IMG/VR virus record: IMGVR_UViG_3300034220_000043
Location: 1-54,188 of that record
Source of the DNA: a virus
Reading direction: 5' to 3' (one strand)
DNA: 54,188 bases
Part shown: positions 31,918-40,320 of the stretch, piece by piece
Numbering within the stretch: position 1 is the first letter of the stretch
Layout of the letters: every line of letters starts with the position of its first letter
Made by a program: the position numbers and the translations under genes
Notes under the pieces: model-generated
The model's input: the letters and a program-made list of their open reading frames with translations, nothing else
What the model was told of the DNA's origin: nothing
Databases searched by the model: none

Positions 31918-32564
31918 GACGCCACCACCCGTAGGTGCCGGGCCACGACGCCGCGCGTCTCGGCGGCGACCTCGGCCGGGATCGGCACCTGGGAGGCGAG
32001 GTGCGCGAGGCCGGCGTCGACGGCCTTGACGACCGCGGCGGCCTGCAGCTCGCTGATGCGGGCCATGCGCTCGTCGATGCCGAGCTTGGCGATCAGGCCC
32101 AGCACCGACGCGCAGCGGTCGAGCGCCCGCTCGAACAGCGCCACCTCGGCGCGCAGCTGCTCGGTGCCGGCGCCGTGGGCCTCGTAGCGCAGCGGCGCGT
32201 CGGCCTCGGCGGGCCCGCACTCGGGGCAGGTGCCGGTGGTCAGCTCGTTGACCTTGACCGCGAGGGCGTCCTTCCACGCGACGACCTGGCCGGCCAGCTT
32301 GGCCAGCTCGCCGAGGGGGTCGTCGATGGGCGCGACGTCGAGGCGGGCGAGGCCGCGGCGCACCTGGGCCTCGGCCTCGCGGCGGGCGGCAGCAGCGCGC
32401 ACCTGGGGGGCGGCGCCGCCGTGGCTGCGGCAGACGGTCGCCCCGCGCACCGGCCACTGCTTGCACGGGCCGCGGGGGGTCGTGCCGGTGCAGCGGCTCC
32501 GGGTCGGGGCCGATGGGTCCGCGGCCGGGGCGAGGGCCGATGGGTCGAGGCGGAGGCCGGTCAC
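31914..32564 (-). CDS. Terminase small subunit-like protein with HGG zinc motif
   Basis: 216 residues from GTG 32564. The N-terminal region has CTGTTPRGPCKQWPV ... CRSHGGAAPQVRAAA, the Cys/His HGGxxPQV motif typical of proteins before terL in actinobacteriophages. A coiled helical body follows (RREAEAQVRRGLARLDV, LGELAKLAGQVVAWKDAL) with CPECGP. It probably recognises packaging sites or bridges DNA and TerL. Assignment by motif and position. Confidence 0.65.
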   Translation of the reverse strand: MTGLRLDPSALAPAADPSAPTRSRCTGTTPRGPCKQWPVRGATVCRSHGGAAPQVRAAAARREAEAQVRRGLARLDVAPIDDPLGELAKLAGQVVAWKDALAVKVNELTTGTCPECGPAEADAPLRYEAHGAGTEQLRAEVALFERALDRCASVLGLIAKLGIDERMARISELQAAAVVKAVDAGLAHLASQVPIPAEVAAETRGVVARHLRVVAS

Positions 32565-32752
32565 CGGGACCGCCGCCGGGTCGCGCGGTTCGGCGCGGTG
32601 AGCGCGAGCGGCGGGTGCAGCTCGGGGACCAGCAGGCGGCCGAGCGCCTCGCGGTCGCGGCGTCGGGCGGTGCCGGCGTCGTTCATGGCGTGGAACAGGC
32701 GATCCCACTTGCGCGTGCCCCACTGCACCTCGAGGTCGGCCAGCTCGCTCAC
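32561..32752 (-). CDS. Small basic protein before the terminase genes
   Basis: 63 residues from GTG 32752 (GTGA overlap). Helical start (SELADLEVQWGTRKWDRLFH) and a strongly basic end (APNRATRRRSR). Could bind DNA; no family recognised. Confidence 0.5.
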   Translation of the reverse strand: MSELADLEVQWGTRKWDRLFHAMNDAGTARRRDREALGRLLVPELHPPLALTAPNRATRRRSR

Positions 32753-33024
32753 AGGCGGGCCTCGGGCACCGGCGGCAACGCGCCGGCCGGAGCGGCGGGC
32801 GGGACGAGGGAGGGCGGCGTGACGGCCGCAGGCGCCGGAGCGAGCAGCAGGGCGGCGGTGACCCCCGCGGCGGCGAGCAGGCCGCCCAACGCGATCAGGG
32901 CCGCGGAACGCCGAACGCCAGCCGGGCCGCTGCCGTGACCAGACAGCGACCCGCCGGCGTTCGCCTTGCCCGCGGTCCCGCGCGGTGAGGCAGTGGTGAT
33001 CCTATCCGCCACCGCACCCACCAC
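32749..33024 (-). CDS. Small membrane or secreted protein, first late gene
   Basis: Up to 91 residues from GTG 33024. A basic N-terminus leads to one hydrophobic segment (ALIALGGLLAAAGVTAALLLA) and a Pro/Ala-rich tail. A TACGAT -10 ends only five bases upstream, so the message may be leaderless; GTG 33012 behind GAGAGG is the alternative start. It would be anchored in the membrane with a disordered outer tail. Function unknown. Confidence 0.5.
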   Translation of the reverse strand: MVGAVADRITTASPRGTAGKANAGGSLSGHGSGPAGVRRSAALIALGGLLAAAGVTAALLLAPAPAAVTPPSLVPPAAPAGALPPVPEARL

Positions 33025-33029
33025 CTCTC

Positions 33030-33049
33030 ATCGTACTGCGTGTACGCAG
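33030..33049 (-). promoter_or_regulatory. Candidate late-operon promoter with palindromic operator
   Basis: On the minus strand TACGAT (33035-33030) is a -10-like hexamer directly ahead of the first late gene. The palindrome CTGCGT-AC-ACGCAG occupies 33049-33036, between -10 and the expected -35 position, so a bound protein would gate late transcription. No good -35 is visible, which would suit an activator-dependent promoter. Confidence 0.5.
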
Positions 33050-33116
33050 GTGTTGCTTGCGCGCAGTGATCGGGCGCAGGGTAGCGGATCGATCACCGCA
33101 CGGGAAGCCGACGGGG

Positions 33117-36100
33117 TCACACCGAGTCCTGCCACGCGTACGAGGGCTCGCTCGGGTCGGCCACGATCGACACCCCGAGCAGCTCGGTCTCCATGCACCG
33201 CACCAGCTCGGCGGTCGCCTCAGCGGCGTCCTCGGCGGGCACGAACACGTCGAGCTCGTCGTGCACGGGCAGCAGCGTGCAGGTTCCCCAGCGGGTGTCG
33301 CGCCAGCGCACGAGGGTGTCGACGAGCAGCTCGCGGGCGGTGCCCTGGATGCAGTAGTTGGGCCCCTTGTGCGGGTACTCGCGCGGCAGGTGGATCACCC
33401 GGCCCGAGTAGCTCGGGTACTGGGTGGCGCCGCGCTTCACGGCCTCGCGGATGGACGCCGACCACGCGGCCAGGCCGGGGGTCAGCCCGTCGAGGGTGTC
33501 GATGACGGCCTGCATGACGTCGTGGCCGACGCCGACCTGGGTGGCGAGGGTGGAGATCCCGCCGCCGTAGATCCGGCCGAACACGCCCCGCTTGGCGATG
33601 TACCGGTTGGCCTTGGTCGCGCCCTCGCCCCAGACCTGGCGGGCGATCTCGCCGTGCAGGTCGCGGCCCTCGGCGAGGAACGCCAGGAGCGTCGGGTCCT
33701 GGCTCAGCGCGGCGGCCACGCGCAACTCGACCCCGGAGAAGTCGGCGCCGATCATGAGCTGGCCGGGGTCGGCGGTGATGCAGGCCCGGACCCCGCCCTC
33801 GCGGGAGAGCTGCTGCAGGTTGGGTCGCACGCAGCTCATGCGGCCGGTGTCGGTGCCGAGGGTGTAGACCGTCGGGCGGGCGCGGCCGTCGCCCCGCTCG
33901 CACAGCAGCCGGTAGGGCTCGAGGAACAGCCCGAGGGCGGTGTCGTGGTGGCGGTGGTCGAGCACGGCGCCGACCAGCTCCCCGAGCGGGCCCTCAGCGC
34001 CCCGCAGCGGCTCGAGGACGCCGGCGGCGACACTCGGGCGCCCGGTGGCCGTGCGCGGCAGCGGCGCGCCGAGCTGGAGGGCGACCTCGGCCACCTGCTG
34101 GTCCGAGCCGGGGTTCTCCACGCCCAGCGCGCGGACCCGCGCGGCGGCGGCGTCGCGGCCGGCGGTGTGGCGCTCGGTCATCTCGCGGACGTGCTCGGCG
34201 TCGATCCGCACGCCGCGGTGCGCGACCCGCGCGGTCATGCGCTGGGCGAGGCGCTCGCGCTCGTAGACCGCGGCGTCGGGCCGGGGCAGCGCGCGGGCGA
34301 GCGCGGCGGTGTCGAGCACGTCGGAGGCGGCGTAGCGCAGCATCGTGGTCGAGCCGGTCGCCACCTGCGCCCAGCCGGAGCGCTCGGGCGGGGTGTCGAC
34401 CTTCGTCGAGGTGAGCCAGCGCCCGGCCTTCCACAGCGCGGCCCGAGCGGCGTCGGCGGCCGGCGCCGTGGAGGCCGCCCCGAGCACCGCCCCGGCGAGC
34501 GCCTTGAGCCCGGGATCCGAGCCGGTGGACTGCGGGTCGGCGAGCTTGGCCGGGATCACGGTGTCGTGCATCCGGTCCCAGCCGCTCTCGGCGTCGATGA
34601 GCCCGGCGTGGGCCAGCGGCACCAGGTCGGCGGTCGCGGAGTGGGCGTGCAGCACCGGCGCGGCGGCGAGCAGCTCGCGCACCAGGCTGGCGTGGTCGAC
34701 CGGGTGCAGCACCGCGGCGGCGATCTCGTCGCCGAGCTGCACCGAGCGCAGCTCGTAGTCGGCGTGGCCGACCGGGTAGCCGGAGGTCTCCACGTCGACG
34801 GTCAGCGCGCCGGAGCGGGCGAGCGCGGCGCGCACCACCTCGCCGGCCTGGGCCGGGGTGACGGGCAGCGTGTTGCCGGCGCGGTCGACCACGGCGGGCA
34901 GGCCGAGCACCTCGCCCTGCGCGGTGGCGATGGCGTCGAGCCGCTTCTCCTCGGCCAGCTGGCGCCGGGCCTCGGCCTTGCTGATCTTCGCCTCGGTGGC
35001 CCGGGCGGCGGCCTCGGTCCTGCTCACGGAGCGTGGCGTAATCGCCTTCTCCGGCGCCGGGGTCGGCGGTGTGGACGGTCGCGGAGGCGGATTCGTACCC
35101 CCCACACCGTCCACCGCGCCCGCTACCTGGGGGTTCTCGCCTTCTTCGCCTCGGGTGTGGAGGGTCGGAGGGTTGGCCCCTACCGCCCTTCTATGAGTGG
35201 TGTTTTTCCACTGTTCTTCTTCTCCATCTACTGTATGACGAGACCTACCCTCCACACCCTCCACAGGAGATACAAAAACAGGGGGTGACATGGTGTTATC
35301 GGTTGTGGAGGGTACTGCGATAGACCCCCCACCAACCCCCCACAGACCCTCCACACGAGGCGCGAACGGCGAGGCCGAGCCGCCGGGAACGGCCGAGGGC
35401 GCGCCGGGGGCGGGCGCCGAGGCGGCGGGCGGCGGGGTCGGTGTGGAGGGTTGCGGGAAGCCCGGGTCGGCCCGCACCACTAACGGTCTGTAGTTGGCGT
35501 CGCGGCGCCTGAGCACGCCGAAGCCGAGCTCGTTGAGCGCCCGGCCCCAGGCCGTCTCGGTGAGGATCGAGGAGTCCCGGATGCCGGCGTCGCGGCACCA
35601 GCCCCGGAACCCGACGTAGAGCTGGTGCGACCTGGTGCCGTGCTCGTCGGGCTGGACCGACTCGGTGAGCCACTGCCCGAGCACGTCCTGGGAGCCGACG
35701 AGCTCGTCCATGACGAACTGGACGGCGAGCGGCGCGGCCGAGGTGAGGGCGCTGTCGGGGTTGGCCAGCCAGCCGGCGGCCTCGCGCATCAGCAGGGCGA
35801 GCACCCCGGGCGCCTCGGCGGCCCAGCGCGCGCCGCTGAGCGCCTGCCTGCGGGCCCGGACCTCGGCCGGGTCGCCGTTGCACGGCAGCAGCCGGATCCG
35901 GCGGCGCACGGCCGCGTCGGACACCGAGGGCGGGGTGTTGGAGGTGAGCACCAGGGTGTGGGTGGGCCGGAAGGTGATGGGGTTCTGGTTCATGGCGTTG
36001 CCGGTGAGCTCGCCGCCGCCGGTGAGCTGCTTGAGCCGCTCGGTGTTGCGGGTGCCCTCGCGCATGGCCTCGTCGATGAACGACAGCCGCCGGCCCTTGA

Positions 36101-38015
36101 GCGCGAAGACGATGCTGGCGTGGCCCTCGCCGCTGCCGAGGAGGCGGTGGTCGGCGGCGTGGGCGTAGGACCCGAGCACCTCCATGATCAGCGTGATGAG
36201 CGAGGTCTTCCCGGTGCCGCCCTCGCCGAACAGGATGGGCAGCGCGGCGTCGGCGTAGCCGGTGGTGGCGATGGACAGCACGCGCAGCGCCCAGGCGCGG
36301 ACCTCGGGGTCGGGCCACACCGCGGCGAGGAAGGCGTCCCACAGCGGCGTCGGGACGGGCGCGGGGCCCACGCCGGCGGCGACGAGGTGCGGGCCGTGCG
36401 GGTCGAGGTGCGTGGCGATGGTGGGCACCTCGGCGCTGGCGCGCAGGTCCCACGGCCAGCCGCCGGCCCACAGCACGTCGGGCTCGCGGTCGAGGTCGGC
36501 GATGCGGACGGTGGCGGGGTGGCGGCCGCCGTCGGTGTGTCGGCGCATCGTGGCGGCGACCGCGGCCGCGGGCCCGCTGGTCATCATCCGCAGGCGGCGC
36601 TTGTAGGCGCGCTGCGCCGGGCTGGCGGGCTCGCCCTTGGCCACGGGGGTGGGGTCGCCGTCGGGCATCAGGGCGGCGCACTCCGACACCACCCGCCCGG
36701 CGAGGTCGCCCTCCATCGACCACTGCTCGGCGCCGCGCAGCAGCCACGCGCTCTTGGTGTCGCTGGCGCGGCGGGCCATGTAGAAGCAGCGGCGCAGCAT
36801 CGCGTCGGCGAGCGGGTGGTCGAGGTCGACGCCGGGGTCGAACGCCTCGGTGCCCACGACCTGGGCCCAGGACGGGTCGACGAGCTTGGGCGGCAGCTGC
36901 AGGTGCAGCGGCTCGAAGGGCTCGGGGTCGTCCTCGCCGGCGCGGCGGTCGTCGACCGGGCGGGGGCGGGCGTCGACGGTGACCCCGGTCAGCCCGGCCC
37001 ACCCGGGGCCGCCGGGCAGGGTGCAGGGGTCGGCGAGGTGCTGGACGCCGCCGAGGACGGTGACGGCCTTGCGGGCGCTGGAGAGCAGCATGCGCTCGAA
37101 CTCGGCGTCGCGGGCCTCCCCGGCGGTGACCGCGGCCCACTGGTCGCGCAGGGCGGGCAGCGCGGCGCCGAGGCCGGCGTGGCCCATGGCCGCGGACTGG
37201 ACGAGGCGGTGCGTGCGGGCGGTCATGGCGTCGTGGCGGGCGCCGACGTCGGGGTCGGCCAGCGCGCGGGCGGTGGCGTCCAGGGCGTCGTACATGACCG
37301 AGCAGGCGGGCCGGTCGTCGGCGCTCAGGGCGGCGAGCAGCGCCTCCCCGCTGGCGTGGCTGGCCGAGGCGGGGGCGGCGTCGGTGGCGCCCTCGCGCAG
37401 CCCGTCGACCCAGGCCGGGGGCAGCTCGGGCAGCTCGCCGGGGGTGGGGAGCCGGGTGGCGGGGGCGCCGTCGGGGGCGTACCAGGTGTAGGCGGTGCCG
37501 ACGTCGCCGTGCGGGGAGGGCCAGACCACGGCGTAGCGGTGGTGGCGCTGGATGATCTCGATGTCGGGGCGCAGCACGGTGGCGTAGCGCCCGGCCGGCA
37601 CGCGGTAGAACCGGATGCGGCTGGGGCCCTGCCCGCGGGCGGTGGAGCTCCACGTGGGCGGCAGCAGCCCCCAGCGCGCTTCGGCGGCGGCGAGGGTCTG
37701 GCCGCCGACCTTCACCTTGCCGCTGGGGGTGGTGTAGTCGTCGACGTCGATGCCGACGATCCCGTCGGGCAGCCGCAGCGCGATGGAGTGCCCGGCGTAG
37801 CCGTTGCCGGCCCAGGCGGCGAGCAGCTCGGCCGAGGTGTCCTGGCCTTCCTCGCCGGTGTAGCCGGTGGGCGGCGGGCTCTTGGTCTCGGCGGGCACGG
37901 GCAGCACGGCGGGCCAGCCGGCGTGGTGGTAGAGCGCGGCCGCGGAGGCGAAGACGGGGGGCGCGGTGGTGGTCACGGGCGGCCGCCGAGCGGGCAGGGG
38001 GACTTCATCGTTCAC
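33117..38015 (-). CDS. Primase-polymerase / SF3 helicase / DNA polymerase I fusion
   Basis: 1,632 residues in one uninterrupted frame from GTG 38015 (GTGA overlap). Residues about 10-240: archaeo-eukaryotic primase-polymerase (IVGIDVDDYT, IEIIQRHHRYAVVW). About 560-780: superfamily 3 helicase with Walker A FGEGGTGKTSL near 597, RLSFIDEAMREG and TLVLTSNTPPS, then a winged-helix end (LYVGFRGW ... DANYRPLVV). About 850-1000: a low-complexity linker. About 1070-1200: 3'-5' exonuclease (LTVDVETSG, HSATADLV). About 1290-1632: family A polymerase with motif A IGADFSGVELRVA, motif B AKRGVFGRIYGGG and motif C PVHDELDVFV. The three activities are normally separate phage proteins. It could prime, unwind and copy phage DNA as one molecule. 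Confidence 0.85.
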   Translation of the reverse strand: MNDEVPLPARRPPVTTTAPPVFASAAALYHHAGWPAVLPVPAETKSPPPTGYTGEEGQDTSAELLAAWAGNGYAGHSIALRLPDGIVGIDVDDYTTPSGKVKVGGQTLAAAEARWGLLPPTWSSTARGQGPSRIRFYRVPAGRYATVLRPDIEIIQRHHRYAVVWPSPHGDVGTAYTWYAPDGAPATRLPTPGELPELPPAWVDGLREGATDAAPASASHASGEALLAALSADDRPACSVMYDALDATARALADPDVGARHDAMTARTHRLVQSAAMGHAGLGAALPALRDQWAAVTAGEARDAEFERMLLSSARKAVTVLGGVQHLADPCTLPGGPGWAGLTGVTVDARPRPVDDRRAGEDDPEPFEPLHLQLPPKLVDPSWAQVVGTEAFDPGVDLDHPLADAMLRRCFYMARRASDTKSAWLLRGAEQWSMEGDLAGRVVSECAALMPDGDPTPVAKGEPASPAQRAYKRRLRMMTSGPAAAVAATMRRHTDGGRHPATVRIADLDREPDVLWAGGWPWDLRASAEVPTIATHLDPHGPHLVAAGVGPAPVPTPLWDAFLAAVWPDPEVRAWALRVLSIATTGYADAALPILFGEGGTGKTSLITLIMEVLGSYAHAADHRLLGSGEGHASIVFALKGRRLSFIDEAMREGTRNTERLKQLTGGGELTGNAMNQNPITFRPTHTLVLTSNTPPSVSDAAVRRRIRLLPCNGDPAEVRARRQALSGARWAAEAPGVLALLMREAAGWLANPDSALTSAAPLAVQFVMDELVGSQDVLGQWLTESVQPDEHGTRSHQLYVGFRGWCRDAGIRDSSILTETAWGRALNELGFGVLRRRDANYRPLVVRADPGFPQPSTPTPPPAASAPAPGAPSAVPGGSASPFAPRVEGLWGVGGGSIAVPSTTDNTMSPPVFVSPVEGVEGRSRHTVDGEEEQWKNTTHRRAVGANPPTLHTRGEEGENPQVAGAVDGVGGTNPPPRPSTPPTPAPEKAITPRSVSRTEAAARATEAKISKAEARRQLAEEKRLDAIATAQGEVLGLPAVVDRAGNTLPVTPAQAGEVVRAALARSGALTVDVETSGYPVGHADYELRSVQLGDEIAAAVLHPVDHASLVRELLAAAPVLHAHSATADLVPLAHAGLIDAESGWDRMHDTVIPAKLADPQSTGSDPGLKALAGAVLGAASTAPAADAARAALWKAGRWLTSTKVDTPPERSGWAQVATGSTTMLRYAASDVLDTAALARALPRPDAAVYERERLAQRMTARVAHRGVRIDAEHVREMTERHTAGRDAAAARVRALGVENPGSDQQVAEVALQLGAPLPRTATGRPSVAAGVLEPLRGAEGPLGELVGAVLDHRHHDTALGLFLEPYRLLCERGDGRARPTVYTLGTDTGRMSCVRPNLQQLSREGGVRACITADPGQLMIGADFSGVELRVAAALSQDPTLLAFLAEGRDLHGEIARQVWGEGATKANRYIAKRGVFGRIYGGGISTLATQVGVGHDVMQAVIDTLDGLTPGLAAWSASIREAVKRGATQYPSYSGRVIHLPREYPHKGPNYCIQGTARELLVDTLVRWRDTRWGTCTLLPVHDELDVFVPAEDAAEATAELVRCMETELLGVSIVADPSEPSYAWQDSV
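35069..35451. repeat. Iteron-like TGTGGAGGGT repeats: candidate replication origin
   Basis: GTGTGGAGGGT or one-base variants occur on the plus strand at 35069-35079 (GGACGGT variant), 35155-35165, 35304-35313 and 35441-35451, and on the minus strand at 35104-35114 (variant), 35247-35257, 35256-35266 and 35346-35356. Copies are read in different frames (PST, VEG, TLH), so the conservation is at DNA level. Between about 35190 and 35310 lies an unusually A+T-rich stretch. Position inside the replication gene recalls the lambda ori in gene O. Confidence 0.65.
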
Positions 38016-39856
38016 GCACCTGTCGGGGAGCAGGGTTCGGTCAGAGCGGGGCCGGCCTGGTCGGGGAGGTTCAGGCCGAGCCGGTGGGCGATGAGGGGCA
38101 GGTAGGTGGGGTCGCGCTCGATGCCGAAGGCCCAGAAGCCCTCGTCGCGGGCGGCCTGCAGGGTGGTGCCGGAGCCGGCGAACGGGTCGAGTACCACCCC
38201 GCCGGGCGGGGTGACCAGCCGGACGAGCCACCGCATGAGCGCGAGCGGCTTCACGGTGGGGTGCGCGACACCGTCGACCTTCGGGCGTTCGGAGGTGGGG
38301 GCCTTCGCGCAGTAGAAGAACCGCGACGCCCCGCCGGAGTCCGCGCCCCGGGCGGGGACGCACTCGGTCTGCCCGGCGAACGCGCCGTACGCGTCGCGGA
38401 ACTTGTCGCTGCCGCGGCGGGTGGGGTTGGCTCCGCTGGTGAGCGCGCCGGTCTGCGCGTCGAGCTCGGCGGCTGCGTCCTCGTCCAGCACCACGTTCGC
38501 CGGCCACCGGCCCTGCTGAACATGGCCTGCCGTACACTTAGGGCATGCCGTGGATCGATCAGCAGGGGTACGTCCGGATGATCCATCAGGGTCGGGAGAC
38601 GCGAAAGCATCGAGTCGTCGCGGAGCAGATGCTCGGGCGCCCTCTCCTGTCGACGGAGCACGTTCACCATCGGAACGGGACGAAGTCGGACAACCGTCCG
38701 GAGAACCTGGAGATCGTGGATAACCGGTCTCACCTGCGCGAGCACTGGCAGGAAGGGCACTACGACCCGCGGGTGAAGCGTCAGACGAAGCCGGAAGCGA
38801 CGTGCTCAGGCTGCGGTCACTTCGGCCGTCTGCGGGCGAAGGGCATGTGCAGCTCGTGTTACTTCCAGGACTACTACCAGCGGCACCCGGAGAAGTGGGC
38901 GGCGTACCAGGCTCGACGCCGACGCGCGTAGCGTCGATGTTCAGCGCGCCCGTCCCGTGCGCCAGCACCGTCGCCGCCACCGTCCCGCCGCACGGCTTGC
39001 GCGCGACGACGATCGGCTCGTGGCCCGGCTTGAGCGCGGTTCCCCAGCCCTGCCAGCGGACAGCGTCCGGCGTCGATTCGCCGACCCGTTCAAGCCTGTT
39101 TTTCGTGGCGTTCCAACCGTCCCGTCCGTCAGCGCGCATGAATCCGACCCCCTCAGCGGGTCGGGTGGCGAACTCGACGCCCGGGGTGCCCTTGCGCCCG
39201 TTGAGGCGCCACACCTCGACGTCGAGCTCCGGGCCTACGCCTAGAAACTCCCGCAGCCAAGGCCACTTATCCAACGGGGGAACTTGCGAGTTTCGGTCAG
39301 GACTGAACCAATATTGAGACACATTGGCAGTGCCAAAGTGTTCGTCGATTTCACGGCGGCTGCGCCCAGACTGGGCGAGGGCGGCGCGAAGGGCTCGGCA
39401 GACAGTCGCCCTAGGATCGACGTCCTCGGTCCGCAGCTTGTCGATCGCCTTGCCCACATCGAGCGACTTCGGGAAGCCGGAGCCGTACAGCCAGGAGATC
39501 GAGTCGCGGATCTCGAACCCGGCCAGCCGCACCGACAGGCCCATGAGGTCGACGGTGCGGGACCCGGCGAACGCGAGCAGGTGCCCGCCTGGCTTGAGCA
39601 CCCGCAGACACTCGTCCCACACCGCCGGCGGCGGCACGAACCCGTCCCACGCCGCCGACATGAACCCGCGCCCGTCCGGGACGTGCTCCCGGTTGCCGGA
39701 GCACCAGGCGGTGACGGCCTGCGCGATGGCGGCCGGGCGGTGCTCGGCGAGGCCGTAGGGCGGGTCGCACACGATGGCGTCGAACTGCTCGTCGGCGAAG
39801 GTCCGCAGCACGTCGAGGCAGTCGCCGTCGAGCAGCACGGGCAGCGGCGCGGTCAT
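38012..39856 (-). CDS. DNA N4/N6 (adenine/cytosine) methyltransferase with antisense HNH insertion
   Basis: 614 residues from ATG 39856 (ATGA overlap). Motif IV DAIVCDPPYGLAEH lies near residue 28 and motif I VVLDPFAGSGTTLQAA near the C-terminus, the beta-class order. VLKPGGHLLAFAGSRT and HPTVKPLALMRWLV are also seen. Between NIDATRV and GRWPANVV, where relatives usually have a short variable stretch, there are about 140 Ser/Pro/Gly-rich residues antisense to a complete HNH gene; the frame stays open. A second A+T-richer patch (about 39235-39350) encodes a further inserted segment (TVCRALRAALAQSGRSRREI). It may protect phage DNA from restriction. Confidence 0.8.
   Translation of the reverse strand: MTAPLPVLLDGDCLDVLRTFADEQFDAIVCDPPYGLAEHRPAAIAQAVTAWCSGNREHVPDGRGFMSAAWDGFVPPPAVWDECLRVLKPGGHLLAFAGSRTVDLMGLSVRLAGFEIRDSISWLYGSGFPKSLDVGKAIDKLRTEDVDPRATVCRALRAALAQSGRSRREIDEHFGTANVSQYWFSPDRNSQVPPLDKWPWLREFLGVGPELDVEVWRLNGRKGTPGVEFATRPAEGVGFMRADGRDGWNATKNRLERVGESTPDAVRWQGWGTALKPGHEPIVVARKPCGGTVAATVLAHGTGALNIDATRVGVEPGTPPTSPGAAGSSPGSNTSCTCPSPADGRSDRSLSTSLPASSDASPAGRSALPASARAGETGYPRSPGSPDGCPTSSRSDGERAPSTGEGARASAPRRLDAFASPDPDGSSGRTPADRSTACPKCTAGHVQQGRWPANVVLDEDAAAELDAQTGALTSGANPTRRGSDKFRDAYGAFAGQTECVPARGADSGGASRFFYCAKAPTSERPKVDGVAHPTVKPLALMRWLVRLVTPPGGVVLDPFAGSGTTLQAARDEGFWAFGIERDPTYLPLIAHRLGLNLPDQAGPALTEPCSPTGA
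38545..38931 (+). CDS. HNH homing endonuclease, antisense inside the methyltransferase gene
   Basis: 128 residues. The HNH motif is clear: HRVVAEQMLGRPL, EHVHHRNGTKSDNRPENLEI, then a C-terminal zinc finger (CSGCGHFGRLRAKGMCSSCY). Composition is visibly less G+C-rich than the flanks. TACACT at 38533-38538 lies six bases before the ATG, suggesting its own leaderless promoter. It is encoded on the plus strand, opposite to every other early gene, entirely within the methyltransferase frame. Such genes spread by cutting uninserted alleles. Confidence 0.85.
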   Translation: MPWIDQQGYVRMIHQGRETRKHRVVAEQMLGRPLLSTEHVHHRNGTKSDNRPENLEIVDNRSHLREHWQEGHYDPRVKRQTKPEATCSGCGHFGRLRAKGMCSSCYFQDYYQRHPEKWAAYQARRRRA

Positions 39857-40320
39857 CGCGTACCGGCCCGGCGGCTCAGCGGGTCGGGGAGCCCGCAGTC
39901 GGAGGCGGCCGCGAACAGGCTGTGACGCCCGGCGTCGGCGGCGTGCGGCATGCCCTTGACGAGCAGCCCGGCCGCGATGAGGCGGCGGTCGGTCGCCCAC
40001 GGCTTCACCTCGGACGCGGACCGCAGCACGACGCGCATGCCCCGGTCGCCGGCCCAGGCCTGCAGCGCGCCGATGAGGTCGCGGGCGGTGCGGCCGCCGG
40101 CGGGGGTGGAGGAGCGCCCGGCGCGGGGCCCGACGACGAACGCCTCGACGGCCAGCAGCACCTCGGCGGGGTCCTGGGCGCCGAGCAGCATCTCGACGGT
40201 GTCGAGCACCAGCTCGGGGGTGACCTGCGCCAGGGCCGCGGGGCGCCAGGCGTCGAGGTCGATGCGGGCCAGGCCGGTGGTCGAGCCCGGGTCGACGCCG
40301 ATCACGGTGCGGATCTTCAT
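39853..40320 (-). CDS. RuvC-like Holliday junction resolvase
   Basis: 155 residues from ATG 40320. VIGVDPGSTTGLARID at the start holds the first catalytic Asp of the RNase H fold; VLLAVEAFVVG supplies the Glu; AADAGRHSLFAAA gives the terminal Asp. Phage RuvC-like enzymes resolve branched DNA before packaging. The gene is coupled to both methyltransferase genes. Confidence 0.75.
   Translation of the reverse strand: MKIRTVIGVDPGSTTGLARIDLDAWRPAALAQVTPELVLDTVEMLLGAQDPAEVLLAVEAFVVGPRAGRSSTPAGGRTARDLIGALQAWAGDRGMRVVLRSASEVKPWATDRRLIAAGLLVKGMPHAADAGRHSLFAAASDCGLPDPLSRRAGTR

Noticed and set aside
35625-38105. Plus-strand 826-codon frame opposite the primase-helicase
   Set aside because: Repetitive Gly/Val/His/Leu shadow with no domain; the minus strand has intact primase and helicase motifs.
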